Below, one piece after another: positions 11,165-23,979 of a stretch of 64,000 nt of DNA. Under the pieces are notes generated by a model that worked only from the letters and a program-made list of their open reading frames with translations, was not told the origin of the DNA and did no database searches. Position 1 is the stretch's first letter. Every line of letters starts with the position of its first letter. A program made the translations under genes and the position numbers. The DNA is from Rutstroemia sp. NJR-2017a BVV2 (lineage: Eukaryota > Ascomycota > Leotiomycetes > Helotiales > Rutstroemiaceae): the NCBI GenBank assembly GCA_002946415.1, contig NJPS01000079.1, forward strand, positions 496,001 through 560,000, in the 5' to 3' direction.

Positions 11165-11655
11165 CGACTAGAAGATGGACATCTATGAATTCAAGACTTT
11201 CACAGTTGATGTATGACTCGAGATATGTGAGCTCAGGGACTGTCAAACCCGCCATAGCCTAGCCAAGCACCATCCAACTACAGTACTGCAAGGTTCCTGA
11301 CCTAGAATGTAAAAGACCTCAGAGCAACAGTCTAGATACTTTGGTTCGACAAATGTCGTCTTCTCGCCGATTCACTCTTGCGCAACGTTACTCTAGTCAA
11401 GTGATCTGTCAAATGAACACTTAACCTAACCCACCCACACAGCCTATCTTTATCCTCCTCCTCCTCTACAGCAGTCTGTTCCACCTCCTTTTCATCATAC
11501 TGAACACTTTTTGCTCTCCCCTTCTCCCCTCTTCCCTCCAACAGAAACTGCAATACAAAATGAAGCCCCTCATGATACACTCCCACCCAATGGAACGATA
11601 TACCTTCTGTTCACAGTCTTGCATCAATATCGGTACCACATCGCTCCAATCCTCC

Positions 11656-11820
11656 CTCTCCAGTGCAGAAATAACAGGCTGGCAACAATGTCCCAACGAC
11701 AACTGGATAACAAAACATTATAATGTCTTAGATTATTTAGGACATTCGTTTGACAATAGTATTCAGCTAAAATTTATTGTCCCAAATCGGCCTGTTTTTT
11801 CTCCTCTGGAGTCTGGAGAG
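11656..11820 (+). mobile_element. MITE-like inverted-repeat element, copy C (best single unit, 165 bp)
   Basis: Starts CTCTCCAGTGCAGAAATAAC and ends with CTCCTCTGGAG then TCTGGAGAG; the ends are inverted repeats of about 24 bp with a few mismatches. Interior blocks are ACATTATAATGTCTTAGATT, GGACATTCGTTTGACAATAG and TTATTGTCCCAAATCGGCCT. By eye roughly four fifths of positions match the left unit of copy A. No coding capacity, so it would be non-autonomous. Confidence 0.75.
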
Positions 11821-12079
11821 CCTTCTCAGCTAAAGACACGTACACACGCACATAGATAGAAACCCAGCACAACACACTATTCCCTTTTTCACCCCCCAGC
11901 TCACCCTCCACTTCCATCTCCAATCCAGCCCAGGATAGCCCAACCCAACACAACACGACCCATCCAACCCAACGCACACTCATGCACCATGCACCATGCA
12001 CGACATCGGGACTTTTCTTTCTTCACGCACTCTTGGTATATCCCCATACATACAGTACGACAGACTACATCGTGTAACT

Positions 12080-12144
12080 TCCCCTCTCCTGCCGTCCCCT
12101 CCCCTCCTCTCCTCTCCCCTCCTCTCCCCTCTTCTCCCCGTCCC
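12080..12144. repeat. C/T-rich low-complexity tract
   Basis: Repeated CCCCTCCTCTCC-type words. Confidence 0.8.
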
Positions 12145-12809
12145 TTGCACCCCATACTCCATACCCCGTACCCCGTATACCGTATGTCGTACCACAAACA
12201 CAAATACCAACACAAACACAAAGTAAGTAAGTACTCTACACATCACACACAGAACTTGTGCATAGATCAATTCAAGCACACAACACATCTCAAGTCCAGC
12301 TCAATTTGTTTAATCAATTGATTATCCATCTCAATATTCATTTCAATTCATCTCCCGCCTGCATCATATCATATCCATATCTATACAAGTCTCCTATTTG
12401 ATCGAACCATAGGTATCCTTTCCACTCCACTCCATCTCTTAAAAACGGTATCCCAGCCCCACCATCCTTCAGGATATATATACACACCCACATCGCCAGC
12501 ACAGCATGGCCAAATTTATCTCTTCCCATTTCCTTTTTCCATTTCCATTTCCAGGCAAATATGCGATACGACGTAGTCCCCCAATGCCATAAACTCCGCG
12601 CTAAAGTTCAGATATCTGTTGCGAATCACCTGTCGCCAAAAAAAATTCGGCCAAAATATCATTCATTCCTCCTTTTCTTTCTGTGTCTCCGTATTATTGA
12701 GATTTGATTTTGTGTGTTTTTTGTACAATATGGTCGTTTGTAGTTCGTTTGGTCGTTATTAATATATACATTTGTCATACATCACTGATGTTCATCTCCA
12801 TTCTGCTGC

Positions 12810-14137
12810 TTAGTTGTCGGAAATCGTCTTTCCGAGGTAGCCCAAGTCGATGAAGAATTCTTCCAGAGCACTCGTGGTTTCTTGGCAGGTTCCCTCGCTG
12901 AAGCCGGAATCACGGGGACAAACGTCGTTGCTTGATGTTCGGGACAATGAATCCTTTACGATGGTTTGCTGGGATGAGTAATCTCCATCGGGTAGGCTGT
13001 AGCCGGCAAATTTCCTTCTCTCAACTTCTGCGACCATAGGGTTATATGTGAATCCCTCGCCAGTTTCGACAAATTCGCTTTCGTCATATGAATCGTAGAT
13101 GGAAGCTGTATCGCTGAATCCGAATTGACTTTCTGTTGGGGAAGTGAGAGCTGTAGAAATGGTTGAGACAGAGAAGTGAGATCGGGGAAGTGTTAAGGAG
13201 AGTGGAGAAAAGGGTGCCTCCTGTGGAAGTTGTGGAAGTGGCTTTGATGTGTCGGTGATTGGTGTTGGTTGCCGATGAGCTGGTGGAGGGGCCAAGCCAG
13301 TGAAGTGGTCGTTATCAGCGAAAGAGAATTCTCGCAATTGTGTTGAGAAATTATCGTCATCCTCATGCTCTTCAGGAATTTCATCGGGAATGACAAGTGG
13401 CGACGGATACGTGCTGGGATTCTCGTGTGAAGTGAGCATCTGTAATGTATATGGGTGGCTTCTAACAGGTGATGCCACACGAGAAGTAGGTGCTGAGTAG
13501 GTCGGTATGGTGTACTTGATTGCTCTCGATGCGAGCGGTGAATTGGGACGGGCTGGCTCATGACTGATGTCTGGTTCAGATGATCGTCGTGTGATACATG
13601 CTTGGACTGGAGAAGAAGGTCTTGATCGACGACCGAAGAACTTAGACGCCCATCCAGGCTTGTCACATCTGGGTGATGTTGAAGCTTGCGGTACCTCTGA
13701 TGGTTGTGATGCCGAACGTGCCACACTTGGCTTTGATGGGCGCGCGCGTGGGGTCATAAATCGATCTGCAGGCCTCATTGTCTTCAGATCCTCATGCATG
13801 ATCGAATCCACAGAACCACTGCGAAGACGTGGTGCTGGAACCTCGACTGGTACCCACAGAATGTTGACAGGCTGGCCTGGCATGTATGGGCAAGCGGTAG
13901 TAAAGGGGACAGCAGCATCGTGGACCTCAGTGCCATCATCAAGCTCGTACTAAAAATCTTTGTAAGTATTATTCGTTGTTATCATGACTTGCAACATACA
14001 TAGTAGTAATATGTCGAAGCCATTTTTAACCCTCCGGTCCTGGGAGACTCATTCGAACCTTCACCATCACAGATGATGTCGTCGAAAGTGTAGCAACCAC
14101 GCCACTGTTTGCGTGAACGTCTCGTGTCTCGTTCCAT
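12810..14137 (-). CDS. Uncharacterised 425-aa Ser/Pro-rich protein (two exons)
   Basis: Exon 1 is 14137-14000 and exon 2 is 13949-12810, with a 50-bp intron at 13999-13950 (GTATGT...TTTTTAG). The ATG at 14137 begins MERDTRRSRKQWRGCYTFDD. Around the splice joint the protein reads MASTYYYYYELDDGTEVHD and then CPYMPGQPVNILWVPVEVP. From memory this is a conserved N-terminal signature of an uncharacterised ascomycete family. The rest is disordered and rich in Ser, Pro and Thr (SRPSSPVQ, KPLPQLPQEAPFSPLSL), with a conserved-looking acidic end (ALEEFFIDLGYLGKTI). No membrane segment or enzyme motif is visible. It may be a regulated scaffold with phosphorylation sites, but that is only a guess from composition. 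Confidence 0.75.
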
Positions 14138-17100
14138 TGTGTATCGTTTGTTGAAATTATCCCACGACCCAACGAGATGTACTGATTGTGTTCTAGACGA
14201 AGCTTGACTAATATGATGTTGATGATTAGTTTGATGATATTAAAACAAAAGCAACGACAGGTGGATAGATGCTTTCTTATATCAAAAGACTATCCACCAT
14301 GAATATGTGTGGTGGCCCTTTTGAACGATCGAACCAGAGCCTCGCCAATCGGACACGTTCGTTTGCGAACGAGCACGGGTCATTGCGTCTGCATACTCAA
14401 CAGAACCCATTGACCCTGAGCAGAGTCATCATAGTTCGTCTTGTGCTAAGTCTCCGATGACAAAGGTTCATCTAGACTCGCAAGAGAATGCATTAAGCCA
14501 GAACCGGAGCCATGGAGAAGGATCTGGTTACATTGCGTCCCAACCTGGGCATCACAACAAACTTTCTTTGGAGTTGTGTTTGGCCCAGAACTCACTAATA
14601 CCGCAGAACAAAGTTTTCCTCAGTCCCATGGTGCGTCAAGGGGACATCAATGCGTCCTCATTAACACGTGACGCCAGCGGACAGAGGTTGGCTTTGAGTT
14701 TGAGGGAAACAAAAACGATTTCAACTCACAACATGAATGTTATTAAAGTAGTGTCCATATTGGCCAAGTTGACTTTCGGTAGATCGGAGGAGAAACGGAA
14801 TGAGTTCGATGGCATGCAAGTGTAAGATGCGTGGGGGCTTTCAGAGCTTTGTCTTGCAGTACATTGCTGTGTCGAGTGTGGTAAGGGTTCGTAAAGATAG
14901 CCGAATATGGATAGCTCGTTGCTATACTAAGGTACGTCTGATTGAAGCTCAAAGTGTATCTTGCATCCAGCATCCAGTGAAGTGGGAATCTCTGCGCCTT
15001 GGGTATGATGTCCCGCTCCTCCAATCAGCTTCCTTGCGAGATCCGTCCTGCAGAGCCGCAACGATGGGCGCGGCACCTGAAAGCACTTGTTCGGATCCGT
15101 TATAATACTTGGGTACGAACCATTTCTGGGTGCGGCGCAGAATCCAAAGATAGTACAAATTCAAAATCCTTCAAGAGTCGGTAGGTCGGAGCAATTGGCC
15201 AAAATCCGACTTGAATCTTGGATGTTGTACGGGAGGAGAAAAGCTTGTGCAGTAATGGTAGGAGAGAAATAAAAAGTGATGTGGAATAGGGAAGAGGAGG
15301 GGAGAGGTTCGGATATGACTGAAAGTTGTGTTCGAGAAGTGGTTGGAGATTCGGAAGGTTCCAATCGATAGAATAGCCCAAAGCGGAAATTACTTCAACA
15401 TACTAGAAACTAGGTAAGAAAAACAAGGAAGCCATGAGAGAATAAGGGAATGGCAAGAATTATATGGAGTATACGGAGCAGTGGGTAGCTGAAAAGGTGA
15501 GAAGGTAAGAAGGTAAGAAGTTAAGAGGTTTTTAGTAGACTGGATTGAGGATAGGTTCTGTAATAGTAAGTAGGGCCAGGGACAGGGCAGAGGTAGTTGA
15601 CAAAAGGAAGCTAAACCTTTCTTTGGTGGAGGCGTGGGTGGGTTGGAAGGGTGGATGAGTGGATGGTGGATGATGGATGGTGGATGGTGGATGGTGGATG
15701 GTGGATGCGCCGAGCTGGGAATTTTACTGTACCATGTGCTTTTTATGGGGAGCACTGGGGGCAATCGAATATTACGGAGTACATCCGTACCTGGTATGGA
15801 GATGGCAGTTGTGCATGTCGGCTCAGACTCTGCAAAGTTGGACGGCGAATCCTTCGTAAATAGAGAATACTCGAGCAGAGAGATAGATCAGCAAAGAACA
15901 CCGGCATGTCATTGCGATCCCGCCGTGTGATTTGCTGGAATTGCTGGAATCGCTGAGCGTAGAGTTCAGGCCTTGCCACAAATAGGAAAGAGGTGTGCCT
16001 CAGTGCATTGTGGCGCAGATGAAAGGGGAAGAGGGAAAGCAAAAGCAACGCAACGCAACGCAGCGGCAGGGCACGCGGGGCTGAAGAATCAACATGAAGT
16101 GAGATACAACAATTATAGACCTACACGTATGGGCGCCCGCTACGCTTTGAGAATCTTGCATTTTACCCCTCTCTTCGCCATCCATCCGTCCAACCAGCCA
16201 TCTCTTCTCCCAGTTTCGTTTCGACCAGCAAGATTCCTTCCCACTACTTACCAAGTTACCAAGTTACCAACACTCTCGTTGACATTTTCTTTCGCTGAGG
16301 TGGACCGAATACCGCCTTATCGCGTTCACTATTGAATGACGTCGACGATCGTCGTTACTGATAATCGACAAGTTTTGAAGTAACAGATGGATGTGGACAA
16401 CCAGAGGCCCTTCTCTTCAATCTCTTGTCAAGTACGTTTTCTTCCCCCCTGGAGATGCGTAGTCCAATGCTACTGTATTCGAAGCAGCGGAAGGGATTTA
16501 TCCATGAAAGGTACCGCTGCAGGGGAGAGTTTGCGGTTAAATGAGCCGTGATCCGTGCCGGAATGATTGGTTGCAGACCACAAGAAGTTACTGCCATCAG
16601 TGCCATGTAAGAAATTTCAACGACAGGAGCGGAGTGGAGAGAGACAAGGCGAGGCGAGACCACGCGAGATGAAGAGCCTGTCCTATCAAACTTCGAAAGG
16701 TTGTACTATGGTAGTCTTACTTGTAGTTCTGCCCACTTCAAGAAATCCAGAAAGCCCGGTTATCCGAGTCGTTGCACTTCATATTCGAGTCTCCGAATCT
16801 ATCATCCCATCCACCAATGCCATGTATCGCCTCTCCCGATCCTCGGACCTTCAATTTCGGCATGCCTTGGCCTTCCACCCAAAGCGTCCAGTACAGTATT
16901 TCCCCTTGCGAGCCGTTCACAGTTCACGTCTAGCTAGAGTGGGCCATTCTACCGATTGGTCGCGCTGTAACTTTTCACCTCTCGCTTGCTCCGCAGATCA
17001 GTCTAGCGAATGAAATCATCTGAAACATCCTAATTTGTTGGTAGCGAGATTGATTGGACGGGAAGTGCGAGAACTTGTTAATCCGAATCCAGCCTTAAAG

Positions 17101-17859
17101 AAAAGTTCGAAAAGGCACAAGAGTCTAATCTACGAAGTAAATGCACAGGAAAGTAGCAGGCGGCTGTCCTAGACCATTCAGCTCCTGCCATCAACTCACG
17201 TAACCCTACATCGCTGTGTCGAAACACGCGAAACACGCGAAACACAGCATTTGCTAACCAGCCTGTCGCTCTGTCAGTCCATCACCAGATTCACTACGAA
17301 GTACGTCGTGCTGAGCAAGATTGTTTACAGCCTGCAAGCATAGCCAGGTCGAACGTGAGCAAGACGATCCTTACGGATTGGGCTGAAACGTCATTTTGGT
17401 AAATGGTGAGCACAACAGGTGGAACTCAGCCCACACCTAATGTTGTCACTCACAGAACATAATATTCATGCGCCTTACAAAGTATGTATTGGCCTCGCTT
17501 AAACGACCAACGATATAGCAGCATTCACCAGAAGCCTGCTGGCCAGCAGAGTACGGAGTCTCATCACGTGGCGACGAAAATATCACTCGTAAATCTCTTG
17601 CAATATCCTATCTTATTAAATAAGAAGTTCAAGAAGGAGTCTATTGTTGGTATTCCTAATTCTCAACTACCGCATTCTCGCCGATGCTTTTCTCAGCCAC
17701 GTGCTAATACCTAACTGAGTTATACATTGCTTAGTAATGCCTATCTTATCTGCGGGATAAGCGCGAGCCTCATTTGCCAACTATCCCGTATCGACCGGCT
17801 GCTGCATCTGCCATTTCCAGCTGTGTGACTAGGTGTATTTGGACAGCCTTATTACAATT
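14138..17859. other. Long intergenic region, no gene recognised
   Basis: A 3.7-kb spacer between divergent genes. It holds a GGATGGT-type minisatellite (15652-15707) and a short AAACACGCG triplication (about 17222-17245). ORFs of up to 148 aa (16567-17013) show no domain, start context or splice structure. It may contain the receptor gene's promoter and an untranslated RNA. Confidence 0.5.
15652..15707. repeat. GGATGGT-type minisatellite
   Basis: Tandem GGATGGTGGAT words, about five copies. Confidence 0.85.
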
Positions 17860-20800
17860 ATGCGTCTTCTTCAACTCGAAAGCTCTGGCGACTTCAGCCT
17901 TACTGAGGATTATACCGAGCATGTTCCGCCATACGCGATACTGTCCCATACTTGGGGACAGGATATAGAGGAAGTCACTTTTGACGACTTCAGAGCAGGA
18001 ACTTACACGGGCAAGGCTGGGTACAAAAAGATCCAATTCTGCGGCGACCAAGCCGCAAGAGATGGGCTACAGTACTTTTGGGTAGACTCATGTTGTATCA
18101 ACAAATCTAATCATACAGAGCTTTCAGAAGCTATCAATTCTATGTTTAGCTGGTATCGAGATGCAGCCAAATGCTACGTCTACCTCTCCGATGTTTCTAC
18201 ACGAAGTGACACAGAAGAGTCCTTTTCTCGATCTTTATGGAAATCGGCCTTCCGGAACAGTCGGTGGTTTACTAGAGCATGGACGCTCCAAGAACTTATT
18301 GCGCCACATTCTGTCGAATTCTTCTCTCAGGACGGCGAACGACTAGGTGACAAGAGATCGTTAGAAATATCAATTCACGAGATCACAGGTATCCCGGTAG
18401 AAGTGTTACGAGGTAAGCATCTTACCCAAGTTTCTATCGAAGAGCGGATGCAATGGGCAGCGAAACGCACTGCCAAGCGTAAAGAAGACGAGGCGTACTC
18501 GCTACTGGGAATCTTCGGCCTACACATTCCCCTTATCTATGGCGAGGGGAGAGAGAATGCGCGTATTCGGCTCGAGGAGGAGATTAATAAACGCTTGAGA
18601 GGTAAGTTTAACTATATCCAGACGAGGCCTTGATGTAATGAAAACTACAGTTATATTTGGCTAATATACAAATTTTTATTACAGGTGCTAATATTCAGGG
18701 CAACGTACATTGGATTATGCCTCGTCCGATTAATAGTCTATTTACTGGACGTGGTGAGCTCCTATATCGAATACAAAAGGCTATACACAGTGATTATACT
18801 TCCTCTCCCGACACGCAAAAGCGGTTTGTTATCTGTGGCCTAGGCGGACTAGGGAAGAGCGAGATTTGTTTACAAGTTGCAAGTCAAATGCGGGAAGAGT
18901 ATAATATATCTACACCTCTGATATTGTTATCTATCTTAACTAACAATCTTAACCAATGATTATAGGTTCTGGGGGGTCTTCTGGGTCGATGTTGGCAAAA
19001 TGTCTACTGCGGAAAGCGACTTTATTGCTATAGCAAAGCTGCTTGGACACTCAGTCGAGAATATACCTGATACTCTCCAGGTTCTCGCAAGTACTAAAAA
19101 AGCTTGGCTCCTTATTCTCGATAACGCCGATGATCCGAACTTCGATTATCAGATTTATTTTCCATCCGGAACACACGGTGCAGTTCTTATGACATCTCGT
19201 GTTCCTGAATGCAAGGAGTATAGCCCAGAGCAATTCGAAGTATTAGAAGGTCTCGGGAATGAAGATTCAAAGGAGCTTCTCTTCAAGGCAGCAAATATCC
19301 CCAAAGAATCGTGGCTGTCTTATAACGATCAGGCCGAGACGGTTATCCAACTTCTAGGATCACATACACTTGCGCTAATTCAAGCGGGTGCATATATTTC
19401 CAAAGGCTACTGTCAATTGCACCAATATTCCGCGGTCTATCAACGGCAGCGGAAGCGGCTTATGCAGTTCCGACCTAAGCAAGCTCAGTCGAGATATCAC
19501 GATGTTTATACAACTTTCGAAGCATCAGCAGAAGTACTAGAACAGTCTAAAAACGAAGCTGCAAAAGATGCTCTATGTCTGCTTGCAATTCTTGCCATGT
19601 TAAATTCCGCTGTCCTTCCTCTTCAGATCTTTCAAGGCGCATGGGATACTAGCAGAGAAATTCTTCGCACTAGCTTTGAAGAAACAAATGAGATATACGC
19701 GATGTCTCGAAGCCATGTGTTGCGATTACCTGGCTTTCTAGTAGCAGAGGACGACGAGCTTGAATGGGATCCTTTTCGTCTCATTGAGGCCAGCTCTCAA
19801 CTAGTATCACTTTCCTTGGTCATGCGACACGGTGTAGATGGTTTAGAAGGATTATCTATGCATCCATTAGCACACGCCTGGGCCAAAGACCGACAAAACT
19901 CGGAACAGCAAGGGGTATCGTGGATAGCTGCTGGGTGTGTTCTTATACTTTCTCGATCGAACTCTATAATATGGCAGACTCAAGAGAGACGTCTTTTACC
20001 GCATATACAGTCGTATCTGGATATTCAGCTTGAAAGAGTGTTTTTGTTTGGAGACGAATCTATTGTCATCCCAATTCTTCTCGAATGTGGCTGGGCATTG
20101 TTAGATATGCGACAGGACACAAGACTTAACTATCTCCTCGAAAATATATTTACCGAACTTAGCAAGCACCCTGAAGAACCGTCCAAAGAGTCTCTCCCGC
20201 TATATAATCTCCAAGCAAGAAGCTTGTTAAATATAGGAAAGAGCAAGAAGGCTGTTGTACTGCTTGAGCAGGTGGTCAAGATTGAAGAGACGACGCTAGC
20301 CGAGGATCACCCGGATCGGCTCGCATCGCAACATGAACTCGCCAGTACATACAAGGCAAATGGGCAGATCAAAGAGGCAGTTGCGCTGCTCGAGCAGGTA
20401 GTCAAGATTCGCGAGACGACACTAGCTGAGGATCACCCAAGTCGGCTTGCATCACAACACGAACTTGCCCGTGCATATGAGGCAAATGGGCAGGTCAAGG
20501 AGGCTGTCGTACTGCTCGAGTATGTAGTTAAGATCCGAGAGACAACACTAGCCGAGGATCATCCGGATCGGCTCGTATCACAAAACGAACTTGCTATTGT
20601 ATACGAGGCAGATGGGCAGATCAAAGAGGCAGTTGCACTGCTTGAGCAGGTGGTCAAGATCCGAGAGATAATACTAGCTGAGGATCACCCGCATCGGCTT
20701 GCATCGCAACATGCACTCGCCAGTGTGTATAAGGCAAATGGGCAGATCAAAGAGGCAGTTGCGCTGCTCGAGCAGGTAGTCAAGATTGAAGAGACGACGC

Positions 20801-21876
20801 TAGCTGAGGATCACCCAAGTCGGCTTGCATCACAACACGAACTTGCCCGTATATACGAGGCAAATGGGCAGGTCAAGGAGGCTGTCGTATTGCTCGAGCA
20901 TGTAGTTAAGATCCGAGAGACGACGCTAGCCGAGGATCACCCGGATCGGCTCGTATCACAAAACGAACTTGCTGTTGCGTACGAGGCAGATGGGCAGATC
21001 AAAGAGGCAGTTGCGCTGCTTGAGTACGTGGTCAAGATTGAAGAGACGACGCTAGCCGAGGATCACCCGGATCGGCTTGCATCGCAACATGAACTCGCCA
21101 GTGCGTACCAGGCAAATGGGCAGATCAAAGAGGCAGTTGCGCTGCTTGAGTACGTAGTCAAGATCCGAGAGATAACACTAGCTGAGGATCACCCAAGTCG
21201 GCTCGCATCGCAACACGAACTTGCCCGTGCGTACAAGGCAAATGGGCAGGTCAAGGAGGCCGTTCCACTGCTCGAGTACGTAGTCAAGATCCGAGAGACG
21301 ACGCTAGCCGAGGATCACCCGGATCGGCTCGTATCACAAAACGAACTTGCTATTGCGTACCAGGCCAATGGGCAGGTCAAGGAGGCCGTTGCACTGCTCG
21401 AGCAGGTAGTCAAGATTCGCGAGACGACACTAGCTGAGGATCACCCAAGTCGGCTCGCATCGCAACATGCACTCGCTAGTGCATACCAGGCAAATAGACA
21501 GATCAAAGAGGCAATTATACTACTTAAGTACGTAGTCAAGATCCGAGAGACAATACTAGCTAAGGATCACCCAAGTCGGCTCGCATCACAACACGAACTT
21601 GCCCGTGCATACAAGGCAAATAGGCAGGTCAAGGAGGCTGTCGTACTGTTCGAGCACGTAGTCAAGATCCGAGAGACGACACTAGCCGAGGATCATCCGG
21701 ATCGGCTTGTATCACAAAACGAACTTGCTATTGCGTACCAGGCCAATGGGCAGGTCAAGGAGGCCGTTGCGCTGCTCGAGCAGGTGGTTAGGATTAAGCA
21801 ATTCAAGTTTCAGGAAGGGCATCCTAGCCGGGTAGTATCGGAGAATTGGCTTTCTTACTTTTCACAGCAAACCTGA
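17860..21876 (+). CDS. NOD-like receptor: HET / NB-ARC / tetratricopeptide repeats (three exons)
   Basis: Exons 17860-18601, 18685-18898 and 18966-21876; introns of 83 and 67 bp; 1288 aa. The start is the ATG of MRLLQLESSG, the usual first residues of HET proteins. HET domain at about residues 1-240 (PPYAILSHTWG, YFWVDSCCINKSN, SRWFTRAWTLQELIAP, EDEAYSLLGIF, IPLIYGEG). NB-ARC/NTPase at about 260-560, with Walker A GLGGLGKS near 299, a Walker B-like LLILDNADD near 368, and FWGVFWVDV across the exon 2/3 joint. From about residue 749 to the end there are twelve full 42-residue kinesin-light-chain-type TPRs (core LAEDHPDRLASQHELA and GQIKEAVALLEQVVKI) and a diverged last one. In fungi this architecture belongs to STAND receptors of self/non-self recognition: ligand binding to the repeats is thought to drive oligomerisation and HET-mediated cell death. 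The frame is intact. The ligand is unknown. Confidence 0.93.
20257..21790 (+). repeat. Higher-order TPR repeat: four copies of a 378-bp block of three 126-bp units
   Basis: Twelve 126-bp units encode the TPRs, and unit types recur in a fixed A-B-C order. A reads DHPDRLASQHELAS (or HALAS), B reads DHPSRLASQHELAR, and C reads DHPDRLVSQNELAI/V. The C-type DNA block GATCA(C/T)CCGGATCGGCT(C/T)GT recurs near 20557, 20935, 21313 and 21691, each 378 bp apart. Amplification or conversion has therefore worked on three-repeat blocks. Confidence 0.9.
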
Positions 21877-23979
21877 TCTCAAAATCATCGTTATAATTGC
21901 TTGCAAAAAGCTTTCTCTCCATATATAATTAGGGTAAAAATAGGTACACGAAACAACTGAAAGAGAATATTTGTATTCTCTTTATTATAACGGAAATTTT
22001 ATAGATTTTATATTATTTTAATAACTTTGATAGAGAGGGGCTTGGGGGAAGTGAACTTTATATATTGGTTATTGTACTGTAGGTGAATTCCGAGATATTG
22101 GATAAATTAGTATAGAACATTCTAGAAGCCTCACTTTTACTCTTCTAGCTACGTAGTAGCGACAACCTACTACTAAGCAACGATTATACTTATATTAGTA
22201 TCTGTAAGGTGAGTTATAGGGTGAGAGAGCACGTAACGTAAGGTACAGAGTAGCTCAAGAAGGGGTATTGTAGAAGTGCCACTAACATTATGCAATGACT
22301 AGGCTCTATTTGGTAAAGCGCTCAGAGGTATTCCTGTCTAGCGAACAGAAAGTGAAACATTCAAAGTGAGTTTGAGGGGAAGCCGATTTCGTTAGCGACT
22401 GTATAAGCTGACATAAGTCAGAAGAGAGATGCCAGAAGCAGAAACAGCTGATGTTTGGGCTCAAGGAGTTAAGAATTTACTGTAAGAAATGTTCTTGTAT
22501 ATTAGTAATAGTTGCCCTATCGGGTTAGCCGCCGGGCGTTAATAAATTGTGTGTGTGTGTATAAGCTGACGTCTGTACTGCCAACTGTTTGCTGATGGAC
22601 CAGAGTGCGGATCAAACGGTCAATGAAGATGTCCACATGGGGGGTCCACCTGTCTTCGAACTTGGTATCGAAGAAACTCTACCATTAGATTTGTCGCACG
22701 ACTTCGGCCAGTATATTATTATCGTCGTGACCCACCCGAGTCGCTGTCTTTGGTGAGCATACGAAGCATACGAAGCATACTCATATCTTATCCTAAGGAT
22801 AATGTGAGTTCCCCAGTGTTGCACAAAATCAGCCCGATGCGGTTCTGGGAGATCCTGCATATGAGCGATAATGCAATGCACGCTTCGGAGAATACGAAAG
22901 TACACAGACATGTATCTTGGTCAAGCAGCTCAGCATTAAACACAAGATCTGCAAGCGCAGGTCTAACGGGAGTGTCCGTGGAACTTGGAAGCATGTCGAT
23001 CGCACTTCTAGCGAAATGTGACCAGGGACCAAAATCTGGCCGATCGATGTCAACAATTTCCAATTGACCGTAACCAATCTGTGTAATAACTTTAACATAC
23101 GCACAAGATTTGGAACATGTATTCGGAAAGGATAGGGGACGAGAAGTGCTTCGTTCACTGTCACGACCCGTTACGGCTAGCCCGGCTCCAAAGTGCGCTG
23201 CCAGCTGGTCTCAAGACGACAAAGGCGAACTCACCACAATCATCCTTCGAATAAGCTTGCAGGTTGATGCCCGCGCAATCTAGCATTACCTCTATTGTCT
23301 CTGAAGCCTCGAGTCCGACTACGGATAAGTGGGAGTGCTACCTTCTGTACCACGCTGATGGTGAAGACCAACTTGAGGACCAGCTTGGAAGTTGAGCCAC
23401 CTGGAGGATGTCCAACGTTAATGTGTGTGTTACACACAGCTTGCGCATTATTTAGAATACTCTTATTGGGCATCACCGACACAAATTCTTGCAAGAACAT
23501 CACTATGTTACCTGAAGGCAAGTGCAAATAATTGGCATGAATATTCAGCTACAAATCTAGCCATCAACCAAGTGGGATGGCGCTGAAGACACAAATACAT
23601 TTCTATGTAACTGCCACCAACCTATGTCTTCGGAACGACAATAAGCGGCGCACAATAATACACAAAATACTTGACTCAGACTTGTCAGTGGGCAAGAAAT
23701 CCTTCACGGTGTAGTAACAGTAAGTGACGCTGGCTTCGAGAGAATCGCTCGCATCTGCGTCCAATTTGCCTTCGCATTTTCTACAATGCAGGAATCCTCG
23801 TACCACTCCGGGCAGAGCGACAGTCAGCAGCTATCACCCAGTTCGACACACTTCAGCTGGGCAGCTACTTACTTGACTTTTGTTATACTGGAAGACATGC
23901 CTCTTTCTCCTGTAACCACCTCTCGAATAGTTGGCATCGCTCCAGACCCGAACTCGGTTCGCAGTCAGTAATGCATACC
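21877..23979. other. AT-rich gene-poor region with retroelement scar
   Basis: Downstream of the receptor gene. It contains the LINE-like fragment at 22413-22558. An open stretch near 22595 (DQSADQTVNEDVHMGG...) has no recognisable family. No intact gene seen. Confidence 0.5.
22401..22570 (+). mobile_element. 5'-truncated non-LTR (LINE-like) insertion with target-site duplication
   Basis: The 12-mer GTATAAGCTGAC occurs at 22401-22412 and again at 22559-22570. Between the copies lies 146 bp that opens with the end of a reading frame (EMPEAETADVWAQGVKNLL then stop), followed by a short 3' UTR (GCCGCCGGGCGTTAATAAAT) and a terminal (GT)n run. Truncated 5' end, simple-sequence 3' tail and long target duplication are what target-primed reverse transcription leaves. 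The element type cannot be named from so short a piece. Confidence 0.55.

Larger units (their letters stand above)
11165..12809. other. Intergenic region with MITE copy C and pyrimidine-rich tract
   Basis: A spacer between converging genes. It holds the element at 11656-11820 and a C/T-rich low-complexity stretch at about 12080-12144. ORFs here follow the low-complexity sequence and are not credible genes. Confidence 0.6.

Noticed and set aside
16567..17013. 148-aa plus-strand ORF in the 3.7-kb spacer
   Set aside because: No recognisable family, no promoter signals beyond chance, and composition like the flanks.
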